From Pseudomonadota bacterium (GTDB lineage: Bacteria > Pseudomonadota > Gammaproteobacteria > Burkholderiales > Burkholderiaceae_C): a DNA stretch of 16,558 nucleotides. Shown here one piece after another: positions 1-9,574 of this stretch (position 1 is its first letter; the number at the start of each line of letters is the position of its first letter). The stretch lies in the NCBI GenBank assembly GCA_023396625.1, contig JAEWVY010000231.1, positions 1 to 16,558 of the forward strand, given 5' to 3'. The notes under the pieces were generated by a model. That model saw only the letters and a program-made list of their open reading frames with translations. It ran no database searches and was not told where the DNA came from. The position numbers and the translations under genes are program-made.

Positions 1-1620
1 CCGCACCGGATTGCGCCGCGCCAAACGTGGCTGCACACTCCAGATCAAATCATCCACCAACCCAAGATATCCCTCGGGATCAGTGCTGCCAATGGCGCCA
101 TTGAGTTGCGACTCGGCCACGACCTGAGCCCACGGCCCAAGGAGAAAGCCCCGCACCAGCACGGGGACGGACTTGTCGCCCAGTTTGGCGCTCCATTGCT
201 CGACAAGGCGTTGCGCCAGCAGGTTGCGCTGTTCCACGTGCAGCAGGGCACGCGCAGTCTCCTCGCGCAGCCGTATCTGCGCCTTGTCATCCTCGTGCCA
301 CACTGCCTGCAGGGCCTCGATCTCCTTCGCAAAGGCACTTGCCCGGGTTTCCGTCGACGCCACAATCGACCCCACAGCGGCATCGATGGATTCGATGAAT
401 CGCGCGTAGCCGATTTCGGTCTCTCCGGTGAATGCCAGACTGCGATCGGTCACCCGGTCGAGGAATTGTCTGGCTGGATGTTTGGGATCGCTGAAAAAGC
501 GCACATCCGTACGGGAAAGCTCCATCAGCGAACCATCCAGCCCGCGCAACACCTCCCTGACCCGTGGCAGCAGGCGCTCGTCCTGGATGAGATTTTCGAG
601 CATCATGCGCGTCACTTCCTCGCCAATCTGCTGCCCGAGTTGCTTGCCATCAAGCTGGCCACGCTGCATCAAGTCGACTTGCTGCGCGGCCGCATTGCCA
701 GCACCTGTCGCCTGCTCCTGTTTGCGAGACTCCAGCCGCCGGATCATTGCCTCGACCTGCTTCATGTCTTGCAGGGCGATCACCGAAGCTGGAATGGTGT
801 GCAGAAAATCCGTGCCCTGTCGTCCGGTCAATGCCCCCAGATCCCCGAGATCGGCAGACAACAATCTGCGCAATCGCTCCAGGGTGAGCACCGCCCGGGT
901 CGTCTCGTTGGCGCGGACTTCGCTGGCGGTATGCACCGTGGCGGACAGGCTTGGACTGGTTGTGCCAGCCAACTCCACGTCATGCGACAACATCCACTCG
1001 GACAGTTCCCGGTATATCTGGCGCAAGGCCACACCCAGACGTCCGGCCGCGGAGGCCAGGATCTCCGCGCGAACTTCGGCAATCGACAGATGGGCCGCCA
1101 GTGTGTCGCGCAATGCCTTGGCAAACAACTCGGGCCGCAGGGGATTGATGCTCGGCTGAACACTGATCCAGCCCATGACCGTGCTCATCAGCGCGTTGAA
1201 GCGCGGCAGTAACTCGGCGACGGCGAAATCGAGCTCCTGCTGCACCCTCGCCAATTCGATGCTTTCATCGAGTTGGCGCACATCGAGCAACTGGATGTCC
1301 TCGAAGCGCACCAGGGGCCGGTTGCCGCCGGCCATGCCGCCTCCATACGACAGCACCCGGACCTGCCCGGCGAATGCAGCACGCAACGAGTCGCGCCGCT
1401 CCAGCAGCTGTTCGACCACCGGCGTCAGCTCGATCCGCAAGCCCCCGGTACGGAGATGCTTCCCCGGCTGCAAACCCGCTGAAATTTCCAATCCATCGAG
1501 CACCTGGTCCATCAGGCCCGGCACATGCGCCAACGCCAGTTCAAGGCAGGTCGACACGGTCACCTTGCGGCGGCCGACATTGTCTGCAAGGCCGATTTTT
1601 CGGGTCAGAGCGTGTTTCAT
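1..1620 (-). CDS. DUF1631 family protein, 3' end beyond the window
   Basis: A minus-strand frame stays open without a stop from an ATG at 1620 to base 1 (540 codons), so the gene is cut by the left edge. The product begins MKHALTRKIGLADNVGRRK and is rich in charged helical stretches. Features that I recognise from the DUF1631 family are the block RFEDIQLLDVRQLDESIELA, the NPLRPELF motif (N159-P163 core) and, further on, DVRFFSDPKHPARQFLDRVT. The family is common in beta- and gammaproteobacteria and has no established function that I know of. No signal peptide or membrane segment is visible, so it is probably cytoplasmic. It starts 40 bases after the ettA stop on the same strand and may be cotranscribed with it. 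The ribosome-binding site in front of the ATG is weak, so the exact start is less certain than the frame. Confidence 0.82.
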   Translation of the reverse strand, partial: MKHALTRKIGLADNVGRRKVTVSTCLELALAHVPGLMDQVLDGLEISAGLQPGKHLRTGGLRIELTPVVEQLLERRDSLRAAFAGQVRVLSYGGGMAGGNRPLVRFEDIQLLDVRQLDESIELARVQQELDFAVAELLPRFNALMSTVMGWISVQPSINPLRPELFAKALRDTLAAHLSIAEVRAEILASAAGRLGVALRQIYRELSEWMLSHDVELAGTTSPSLSATVHTASEVRANETTRAVLTLERLRRLLSADLGDLGALTGRQGTDFLHTIPASVIALQDMKQVEAMIRRLESRKQEQATGAGNAAAQQVDLMQRGQLDGKQLGQQIGEEVTRMMLENLIQDERLLPRVREVLRGLDGSLMELSRTDVRFFSDPKHPARQFLDRVTDRSLAFTGETEIGYARFIESIDAAVGSIVASTETRASAFAKEIEALQAVWHEDDKAQIRLREETARALLHVEQRNLLAQRLVEQWSAKLGDKSVPVLVRGFLLGPWAQVVAESQLNGAIGSTDPEGYLGLVDDLIWSVQPRLARRNPVR

Positions 1621-1660
1621 CGCGCCAGTATTGCAGGATTTCCCCGCCTCGCGGTGGGTT

Positions 1661-3322
1661 TTATTTCAGTGCCTTGAAGCGCATCCGGTGGGGTCTGGCT
1701 CCTTCCTCGCCCAGCCGCTTCCTCTTGTCCGCCTCATACTCCTGGTAGTTGCCATCGAAGAACACCCACTGGCTGTCGCCCTCGGCCGCGAGGATATGGG
1801 TCGCGATGCGGTCGAGGAACCAGCGGTCGTGGCTGATGACCAGGATAGACCCCGCGAACTCCAGCAGGGCATCCTCCAGCGCGCGCAGCGTTTCCACATC
1901 GAGGTCGTTGGAAGGCTCGTCGAGCAGCAGTACATTGCCACCGGCGATCAGAGTCTTGGCCAGATGCAGCCGGCCACGCTCGCCACCGGAAAGTGTGCCT
2001 ACCTTTTTCTGCTGATCGCCTCCGTTGAAGTTGAAGCGCCCACAGTAGGCTCGGCTTGCCATCTGGAATTTGCCCACGGTCAGGATGTCGAGGCCACCGG
2101 AAATATCTTCCCACACGGTCTTGTCATTGGACAGATCGTCACGATGCTGGTCCACGAAAGCCATCTTCACCGTGGCACCGATGACGACTTCGCCGCTGTC
2201 GGGCTTCTCTCGTCCGGCAATCATCTTGAACAGCGTGGATTTGCCAGCCCCGTTCGGTCCAATGATGCCGACGATGGCACCGGCAGGCACCGTAAACGAC
2301 AGATTGTCGATGAGCAGCCGGTCACCAAAGGACTTACTGACGTTGTGGAATTCGATGACCTGGCTGCCCAGGCGTTCAGCCACGGGAATGAAAATTTCCT
2401 GTGTCTCGTTGCGTCGCTGGTATTCGTGGTCGCTGAGTTCCTCGAACCGCGCGATACGCGCCTTGCTCTTGGCCTGTCGGCCCTTCGGATTCTGTCGCAC
2501 CCACTCCAACTCCTTCTTCATGGCCTTGGTCCGGGCATCCTCCGTACGTTGCTCCTGCTCCAGCCGCGCCTCCTTCTGCTCGAGCCAGGTGCTGTAGTTG
2601 CCCTTGTACGGAATGCCATGGCCGCGGTCGAGCTCGAGAATCCATTCGGCCGCGTTGTCGAGGAAGTAGCGATCGTGGGTAATCGCCACGACGGTCCCGG
2701 GAAAACGTTGCAGAAACTGCTCCAGCCAGTCCACGCTTTCGGCGTCCAGGTGGTTCGTGGGCTCGTCCAGCAACAGCATGTCGGGACGGGAAAGCAGCAG
2801 TCGGCACAGCGCGACGCGACGTTTTTCCCCTCCGGAAAGGTTACCGACAACAGCATCCCAGGGAGGCAGGCGCAACGCGTCAGCCGCAATTTCAAGCTGA
2901 TGCTCGGACGCATCCCCTGCCGTCGCGATGACGGCTTCCAGTTGGGCCTGCTCGGCGGCCAGGGTGTCGAAATCGGCGTTCTCGTCGGCATAAGCCGCGT
3001 ACACCTCCTCAAGTCGCTGTTTGGCGGCCTTGATTTCCCCCATGCCACTTTCCACGGCCTCGCGCACGGTTTGTTCCGGATCCATCTGCGGCTCCTGGGG
3101 CAGATAGCCGATCTTCAGCCCCGCCATGGGAATCGCTTCCCCCTCGTACTCCTTGTCCACCCCCGCCATGATCTTCAGCAACGTCGACTTGCCCGACCCG
3201 TTGAGACCCAGCACACCGATTTTGGCGCCGGGGAAAAAAGACAGGGAAATATCCTTGAGAATCTGTCGCTTCGGCGGAACGATCTTGCCGAGGTGATTCA
3301 TCGAAAAAACGTACTGAGCCAT
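1661..3322 (-). CDS. ettA: Energy-dependent translational throttle protein EttA (ABC-F ATPase)
   Basis: A 553-residue soluble ABC-F protein with two ATP-binding cassettes and no membrane domain, close to the usual EttA length of about 555. Cassette 1 has Walker A GLNGSGKST (39-47), signature LSGGE (162-166), Walker B ending LLLDEP (183-188) and the switch histidine in THDR (H216). A charged linker (about 240-320) contains the arm that in EttA contacts the P-site tRNA. Cassette 2 has GPNGAGKST (355-363), LSGGE (444-448), LLLDEP (465-470) and SHDR (H498). EttA binds the ribosomal E site and gates the first elongation step according to the ATP/ADP ratio. The N-terminus MAQYVFSMNHLGK is typical of the family, which supports the ATG chosen. 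It diverges from the helicase gene and precedes the DUF1631 gene. Both cassettes look intact. Confidence 0.96.
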   Translation of the reverse strand: MAQYVFSMNHLGKIVPPKRQILKDISLSFFPGAKIGVLGLNGSGKSTLLKIMAGVDKEYEGEAIPMAGLKIGYLPQEPQMDPEQTVREAVESGMGEIKAAKQRLEEVYAAYADENADFDTLAAEQAQLEAVIATAGDASEHQLEIAADALRLPPWDAVVGNLSGGEKRRVALCRLLLSRPDMLLLDEPTNHLDAESVDWLEQFLQRFPGTVVAITHDRYFLDNAAEWILELDRGHGIPYKGNYSTWLEQKEARLEQEQRTEDARTKAMKKELEWVRQNPKGRQAKSKARIARFEELSDHEYQRRNETQEIFIPVAERLGSQVIEFHNVSKSFGDRLLIDNLSFTVPAGAIVGIIGPNGAGKSTLFKMIAGREKPDSGEVVIGATVKMAFVDQHRDDLSNDKTVWEDISGGLDILTVGKFQMASRAYCGRFNFNGGDQQKKVGTLSGGERGRLHLAKTLIAGGNVLLLDEPSNDLDVETLRALEDALLEFAGSILVISHDRWFLDRIATHILAAEGDSQWVFFDGNYQEYEADKRKRLGEEGARPHRMRFKALK

Positions 3323-3564
3323 GGTGCTGCGCGGATTCCTGAAAAACTGGCGCGATGCGCGCCGAAGCGGGAATTATCCCAGCATGCGACAATGTGGCCT
3401 GTTGCGTGACCCAGTTGCCCGCGACGTCAGCGCTTTGCTGGGGACAAAGAAAGTCTCTTTCTAGCTCCCGCCCCTTGTAGTCCATCGGCCTTTGACTGGC
3501 CCGGGCGTGCTAACCACACCGGAACAGGCCGTTGCCCCCATGCGCCCAGGAAGGGCGCTTCCCT
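3323..3564. promoter_or_regulatory. Divergent intergenic region between ettA and rhlE
   Basis: This 242-base gap between two divergent genes must hold promoters for both. It contains a perfect inverted repeat AGAAAG-TCT-CTTTCT at 3448-3462, which could form a small hairpin in the rhlE leader. A TTGACT hexamer at 3492-3497 resembles a -35 box, but I see no matching -10 at normal spacing. I could not assign transcription starts. The gap holds no credible small gene. Confidence 0.4.
3548..3554 (+). promoter_or_regulatory. Ribosome-binding site that sets the rhlE start
   Basis: AGGAAGG lies 10 bases upstream of the ATG at 3565. It favours that ATG over the TTG at 3532, whose extra 11 codons would span this site. 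Confidence 0.6.
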
Positions 3565-5268
<1,704 letters not shown>

Positions 5269-5876
5269 CACCGTCGGCACGGTCTACTGCGTAGGCCGCC
5301 GATCGCCAGCGCTCAGCCACCCCAAGGTCCGGTTCATCGCCGTCGATTTCTCGGATCTCGATAGCCTGCCCCGGGCCGATGAGGTGTTCATCGCCCTGGG
5401 CACCACGATCAAGGTGGCGGGTAGCCAGGCGGCATTCCGTGCGGTCGACTTCGACGCTGTCGTGACCGTGGCCCGCATTGCCAAATTGTCCGGTGCGCGG
5501 CGTCTTGGCGTGGTCAGCGCCATGGGTGCGAACCCCCGTTCCAGCGTGTTCTACAACCGGGTGAAGGGTGAAATGGAGCAAGCCGTCATTGCGCTGGGGT
5601 ACGACACCGTGGTAATTGCCCGCCCCTCGCTGCTCGAAGGAGACCGCGGCGCACTGCGCCAGCCTCCACGTCCGGCCGAACGGCTGAGCCTGGCACTCAT
5701 GCGAACGCTCCGCCCGCTCGTGCCTGCGGCGCTTCGCGCCGTTTCCGCCACCGACGTGGCCCGCAGCCTGGAGGAAGCTGTCAGGACACGCGGTCCCGGC
5801 GTGCATATCTTGCCTTCGAACCAGCTTCAACGCCGCTGAAGCGGCCCGTCAACCCACGCGCTCCACCGCTCGGTCG

Positions 5877-6260
5877 TCAGGCGCGGACGAACAAGGTCAC
5901 CAACAGATCAGAGCCCACCTGACGGCTACGGTGGCCGTGCACCGCGGCGTCGAAGTGCGCCCCTTCAGGCAATGTGTCTGCCGAAAAGAAATGCTCGCCC
6001 GGCCCAAACGTCCGTGTGCTGCCATCCTGCAGGCCAATTTCCATCTGTCCCGTCAAAACGAACAGCCACTGCGGATGCTGCGTGCAATGGAAATCGCTGC
6101 GAAACCCGACCGGGCTGAGGCGCAACTGGTAGCCACCACTGGCCATCAGCGCTGAAAGCCTGGCCTGGGGCGTGCCCTCGGTCAACGGCACGACGTCCTC
6201 GCGGAACCTGGCCCGGCCATCCTTGTCGGTGTACAGCACGGTCTTGATGAATGCATTCAT
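5877..6260 (-). CDS. Small cupin-domain protein
   Basis: The ATG at 6260 gives 127 residues starting MNAFIKTVLYTDKDGRARFR. The frame is open further upstream to 6410, but that extension lacks conserved-looking sequence and would overlap the next gene. The single cupin barrel shows motif 1 as G52 followed by H58-C-T-Q-H62 and a downstream G71. Motif 2 is around GPGEHFFSADTLPEGAH (87-103), with further histidines H108 and H110. The histidines suggest a metal site, but the substrate or ligand is unknown. Similar one-domain cupins are listed simply as cupin-domain proteins. There is no signal peptide, so it is probably cytoplasmic. It stands alone: convergent with the Rossmann gene and divergent from the exported-protein gene. 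Confidence 0.75.
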   Translation of the reverse strand: MNAFIKTVLYTDKDGRARFREDVVPLTEGTPQARLSALMASGGYQLRLSPVGFRSDFHCTQHPQWLFVLTGQMEIGLQDGSTRTFGPGEHFFSADTLPEGAHFDAAVHGHRSRQVGSDLLVTLFVRA

Positions 6261-6408
6261 GTGCGGCAAACTTTTTCTGGAAACCCGGTTGTACCAGACT
6301 GCGGGCATCTCTCGATTACAGGTCGTTACGCACTTTGCCTGGCGGTGTTCATGCGGGGGCCGTTCCCGCGCGTTTGAGCTGATAGCCTCATTGTTCACAG
6401 GAGTCGCC

Positions 6409-7236
6409 ATGAAATGCCTTCACCGCGCCACGATCCGTCTTGTCCCGACCGCACTCGTCCTGTTCGCGCTGCTCGTCAGCGCCACCGCGCACGCGGTGGG
6501 ACGTCTGGCCGACATCCGCATCGTCGATCGTGACACCGGCACCACTTTGCCCGTGTACCGACACCGTGGAGACTACTGGGTTGCCGGCCAGCCTGGCGCG
6601 CGCTATGCCATCCTGGTCCGCAATGCCACCAGCGGCAGGGCGCTGGGTGTCGTCTCGGTGGATGGCGTGAATGTGATTTCCGGCGAGACAGCGTCGTGGG
6701 AACAAACCGGCTATGTGCTGGACCCGGGACAATCGTACGAAATCGCCGGCTGGCGCAAGAACGACGCCGAGATCGCCGCCTTCCACTTCACAGCCTCGCA
6801 GGCCTCGTATGCCTCACGCACCGGCCGGCCCGACCATGTCGGGGTCATCGGGGTGGCGGTGTTCCGCGAAAGACGCCCACCCCCCTCACCGGTCGTCCCC
6901 TATTCCCTGCCCCGCCCTATGCCGGAATCAGGCGATCTTGCCACCGCCCGGGAGCGGTCCTTCGAGCCGGCCGGCGCCGAAGCCAAGGCCGACCGTGCCC
7001 CGGCACCACGACTGGGCACCGGCCACGGGGAACGGGAATCGTCCTGGGTCGAGCACACCGAGTTCGAACGCCGCAGCGCCCGGCCGGACGAGGTGATCCG
7101 CATCCGTTACGACAGCCGGGAAAATCTCATCGCGATCGGCGTGATTCCCGCGCAGCACCCCCGGCCCCCCCGGCCCAACCCTTTTCCAGGCACGCCCCAG
7201 CCGGGCTACGTTCCCGACCCGCCACCCAGCCGTTGA
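6409..7236 (+). CDS. Exported protein of unknown function with proline-rich C-terminus
   Basis: The product has 275 residues; I do not recognise the family. The ATG at 6409 follows a good site, ACAGGAG at 6396-6402. Residues 1-29 form a classical signal peptide: basic start, hydrophobic core LVPTALVLFALLVSATA, and AHA cleavage after residue 29. The segment at about 30-150 looks like a folded beta-rich domain (RIVDRDTGTTLPVYRHRGDYW is its beginning). The wording GQSYEIAGWRKNDAEIAAFHF and GVIGVAVFRER could suggest a periplasmic or surface domain. Residues 150-220 are low-complexity and charged, then comes a short EVIRIRYDSRENLIAIGVIP block, and the tail is proline-rich to the end (PRPPRPNPFPG, PDPPPSR). 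There is no lipobox or transmembrane anchor, so it is probably periplasmic or secreted. It shows no operon partner. Confidence 0.78.
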   Translation: MKCLHRATIRLVPTALVLFALLVSATAHAVGRLADIRIVDRDTGTTLPVYRHRGDYWVAGQPGARYAILVRNATSGRALGVVSVDGVNVISGETASWEQTGYVLDPGQSYEIAGWRKNDAEIAAFHFTASQASYASRTGRPDHVGVIGVAVFRERRPPPSPVVPYSLPRPMPESGDLATARERSFEPAGAEAKADRAPAPRLGTGHGERESSWVEHTEFERRSARPDEVIRIRYDSRENLIAIGVIPAQHPRPPRPNPFPGTPQPGYVPDPPPSR

Positions 7237-7338
7237 AGTGCGCCGGCACGGGTGCGCGCCCCCCGGCGTCCACGCTGTCCGCAGGGCACTGCAAACCGGC
7301 ACAATCCCGGTTCTCCCTTTTCGAAACTGAACCCAGCC

Positions 7339-8130
7339 ATGACCCCAGACAACACCGACGCCAGCGCCATCCATTTTGGCCACCAGGGCCGCGTCGTCAT
7401 CGTGACGGGCGGCGCCCAGGGCATTGGCGAGGCCTGCGCCCGGCGCTTTGCCCGTGAAGGTGCGCGCGTCGTGCTTGCCGACGTGGACGACGCGCGCGGC
7501 AGCACCGTCGCCTCGTCCCTCGGCGGGCTCTACGTGCACTGCGACGTGGGGCACAAACCGGAGGTGGATGCCCTCGTCGCTCACACCCTGGCCACTTACG
7601 GACGCATCGACGTACTGATCAACAACGCGGGCATTTTCAGGGCCGCGGATTTCCTGGACGTGACCGAGGCCGACTTCGACGCGGTGATCCGCGTCAACAT
7701 CAAGGGCTCGTTTCTGGTGGGTCAGGCCGTGGCTCGGGCAATGGCGTCAAACGGCGGTGGCAGCATCGTCAACATGAGTTCCGTCAACGGCGTAATGGCC
7801 ATTCCCACCATTGCCAGCTACAACGTCAGCAAGGGTGGCATCAACCAACTCACCCGGGTCATGGCCCTGGCGCTGGCCGACAAGGGCATCCGCGTCAACG
7901 CCGTGGCACCGGGCACCATCGCCACCGAACTGGCCGCCAAGGCGGTGCTGACCAGCGAGGAAGCCAAGATCCGGATCATGATGCGCACGCCGATGAAGCG
8001 CTTGGGTGAACCGGCGGAAATTGCCGATGTGGTGGCGTTTCTGGCGAGCGATGCGGCCAGTTACATCACTGGCGAAATCGTGACCGTGGACGGCGGCCGG
8101 ATGGCGTTGAACTACACCGTGCCGGTCTAG
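7339..8130 (+). CDS. Short-chain dehydrogenase/reductase (classical SDR)
   Basis: The ATG at 7339 gives 263 residues, typical of classical SDRs. The dinucleotide loop is TGGAQGIG (23-30) and the acidic residue after strand 2 (LADVDD) suggests NAD(H) preference. NNAG lies at 95-98. The catalytic set is N120, S148, Y161 and K165 (YNVSK), and the C-terminal block is YITGEIVTVDGG. All catalytic residues are present, so it is probably an active NAD(P)-dependent oxidoreductase of a hydroxyl or keto group; the substrate cannot be told from sequence. The open frame extends upstream to 7252 but the added residues are not SDR-like. A 102-base gap separates it from the exported-protein gene. It converges on the phosphatase gene, and the two stop codons overlap in CTAG at 8127-8130. 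Confidence 0.92.
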   Translation: MTPDNTDASAIHFGHQGRVVIVTGGAQGIGEACARRFAREGARVVLADVDDARGSTVASSLGGLYVHCDVGHKPEVDALVAHTLATYGRIDVLINNAGIFRAADFLDVTEADFDAVIRVNIKGSFLVGQAVARAMASNGGGSIVNMSSVNGVMAIPTIASYNVSKGGINQLTRVMALALADKGIRVNAVAPGTIATELAAKAVLTSEEAKIRIMMRTPMKRLGEPAEIADVVAFLASDAASYITGEIVTVDGGRMALNYTVPV

Positions 8131-8876
8131 AGCGCCTGCAGATACAGCTCAGCCAGCCGCTCGCGCTCCTGCGGCCCGACGCCGAGCGCACGGGCAAGAT
8201 ATCGGTCAGGCCCCCCATGGTCCGTGTCCACAGCGTTCAGCGCGGCGTCGAGAAAGTCTTCCTGCACGCGCCAGAGCACCTGCATCACCTCGACCGGTAC
8301 CCCATAGTTCGGCGCGGTATCCATGCGCAGCAACTCGTTGGTCAGCAGATAGTCCTGCATTACCACCGGCCTGGGCACGCCCAGCGCCAGCAAGATCATC
8401 GCGGCGGCAAAGCCGGTGCGGTCCTTGCCCGCCGTGCAGTGAAATACCAGGGGCGTATCACTGGCCAGCAGATGGCCAAACAGATCGGCAAAGCGCGGGG
8501 CGTTGTCGTTCACGAACGCGCGATAGGTTTCCCGCATCAGACACTTCGTGTGTTCCGGCGTCAGCTGTCCGCCGGCCACACGCAAATCCTTCATGCGCTG
8601 CACCACCGTGGGCTCGATCGGCAAGGCATGCGACACCACACCCGCCAGCGCGTACGGCACCGCCGCGCGCTCCGTCACCCCCCGGAAATCACAGACCCGG
8701 GCGACCCCCAGCCCCTCCAGAACGGCCATGTCGTCCGGTGTCAACGCCGCCAAATGATCCGAGCGGAACAGCCGCCGCCAGCGCACCGGCCGGCCACCCA
8801 TGCCGACGTAGCCGCCAAGATCACGGAAGTTGCTGGCGCCGACAAGCTTCAGGGAGCGTGAATGATGAGATTCCAT
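8127..8876 (-). CDS. Tyrosine-protein phosphatase family protein (Y_phosphatase3-like)
   Basis: The ATG at 8876 gives 249 residues. The N-terminal block NFRDLGGY (16-23), then RLFRSDHL (35-42) and VCDFRGVTER (61-70), is characteristic of the bacterial dual-specificity/tyrosine phosphatase family that includes IphP and LipA-type enzymes. The catalytic P-loop is HCTAGKDRTG, with nucleophile C147 and R153 of the CX5R motif, followed by VMQDYLLTN (172-180). The motif is complete, so activity on phosphotyrosine, phosphoserine or phosphoinositide substrates is plausible. No signal peptide is present from this start. The frame is open upstream to 9128, but that sequence has no family similarity. Its neighbours do not suggest a role: an SDR in convergent orientation and decayed DNA upstream. 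Confidence 0.9.
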   Translation of the reverse strand: MESHHSRSLKLVGASNFRDLGGYVGMGGRPVRWRRLFRSDHLAALTPDDMAVLEGLGVARVCDFRGVTERAAVPYALAGVVSHALPIEPTVVQRMKDLRVAGGQLTPEHTKCLMRETYRAFVNDNAPRFADLFGHLLASDTPLVFHCTAGKDRTGFAAAMILLALGVPRPVVMQDYLLTNELLRMDTAPNYGVPVEVMQVLWRVQEDFLDAALNAVDTDHGGPDRYLARALGVGPQERERLAELYLQAL

Positions 8877-8920
8877 GGGTTGTGCCGATTCGGACAAACG
8901 AGGTCCGCGCTGAGACCCAT

Positions 8921-8948
8921 ATTTTGAACGAAACCACGGTGTAGCCAA
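8921..8948 (-). promoter_or_regulatory. Possible sigma-70 promoter for the phosphatase gene
   Basis: On the minus strand TTGGCT (8943-8948) and CAAAAT (8921-8926) are separated by 16 bases. Each hexamer matches four of six consensus positions. The pair lies 44 bases upstream of the ATG at 8876. This is a pattern match only. Confidence 0.3.
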
Positions 8949-8968
8949 AGAAAAATGGTTTCCTTTTG

Positions 8969-8984
8969 CTATCAACGTAATAGC
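8969..8984. repeat. Short inverted repeat GCTAT-N6-ATAGC
   Basis: A perfect 5-base inverted repeat, GCTAT and ATAGC, around a 6-base spacer, inside an AT-richer patch (about 8940-8990) that contrasts with the surrounding GC-rich DNA. It resembles dispersed short elements with a CTATxxxxxxATAGC core that I associate with Comamonadaceae intergenic regions. That association is from memory and could not be checked. Confidence 0.4.
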
Positions 8985-9150
8985 TACCGCCCCTCCTGAT
9001 GTCTCCAGGAAGACCGGGGGCACTGCCCGCATGGCGCAGCCAACGGCTCCTGCGAATCCCCCTGCCGGACCCGTTGGCGCATCGTGCAAGGCTGTGGAGT
9101 TCAGGCTGTCCTCGGCACGCCATGACATCGTCCAGATGTATAACCCGCGA

Positions 9151-9481
9151 TCAGCGTTGCTCTGAGGCTGGGGTGAACAGGTCGGAAGCGATCGACTTGA
9201 ACTGTTCCAGCGCGGCTTTGCACCAATACGGTGGCCCGGTCGTTGCCGGCGCTAAAACCTGCGTGCAGCAGTGTGTCTTGCGTGACGGTGTCGATGGCCA
9301 AGTCCGCCTTTTTCTTCATTTTTAGTAGTTGCTCGCGCAGGGCGGGCGAGGCAAAAGGCTTGGTTGCTTCGCGCAATTGCCCTTCGACAAGCTCAGGACG
9401 AGTAGAGTTGTCGTTGGCGAAGTTGAGCGCATCCACTATGCCGCGCGCCAGGTCGCGCAGGGTTTTGCCGCCGCTCAGGGG
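9151..9481 (-). pseudogene. Remnant of a type I restriction enzyme R subunit (HsdR-like), C-terminal part
   Basis: The minus frame encodes a recognisable fragment: GKTLRDLARGIVDALN, then REATKPFASPALREQLLKM and KADLAIDTVTQDTLLHAGFS. This resembles the C-terminal region of EcoEI-type HsdR proteins, in which a PF..NP.LR block is followed by ID.V..D.....AGF. There is no helicase or nuclease portion upstream. The frame runs out of family-like sequence after TVLVQS (about 9212). The neighbouring frame then reads ALEQFKSIASDLF and ends at a TGA at 9151, which suits a frameshift near 9215. The stretch STRPELVEGQ comes from an inserted REP-like unit. The assignment is from remembered family patterns; the boundaries are approximate. 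Confidence 0.5.
9380..9401. repeat. REP-like palindromic unit
   Basis: The plus strand carries a 22-base unit beginning CCCTTCGACAAGCTCAGG and ending ACGA; its reverse complement begins TCGTCCTGAGCTTGTCG. It is an imperfect palindrome centred on AGCT with TCG/CGA ends. I recognise this as a widespread dispersed repeat in many proteobacterial genomes, where translation through it yields peptides such as STRPELVEG. Here it lies inside the HsdR-like remnant. Only one copy is present in the window. Confidence 0.6.
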
Positions 9482-9574
9482 CCGACGCCAGGCAGGCAAC
9501 GCGGCGGGCAGGCCTCTGCCAGCCAAGGGCCCAGGCGTCGTCTCGGCGTGGTGCCAGTTTTTTTGTATCGGCTG

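Noticed and set aside
106..1212. A 368-codon open frame on the plus strand at the left end
   Set aside because: It is antisense to an uninterrupted 540-codon minus frame with DUF1631-like motifs; its own translation looks like a shadow.
1175..3409. A 744-codon open frame on the plus strand opposite ettA and the start of the DUF1631 gene
   Set aside because: It lies antisense to ettA, whose two ATPase cassettes are complete, and its translation shows no family motifs. Long antisense frames are expected in GC-rich DNA with strong codon bias.
8877..9128. An N-terminal extension of the phosphatase from 9128
   Set aside because: The added 84 codons contain no family similarity and cross an AT-rich patch with an inverted repeat and a candidate promoter; the family motif NFRDLGGY lies close behind the ATG at 8876.
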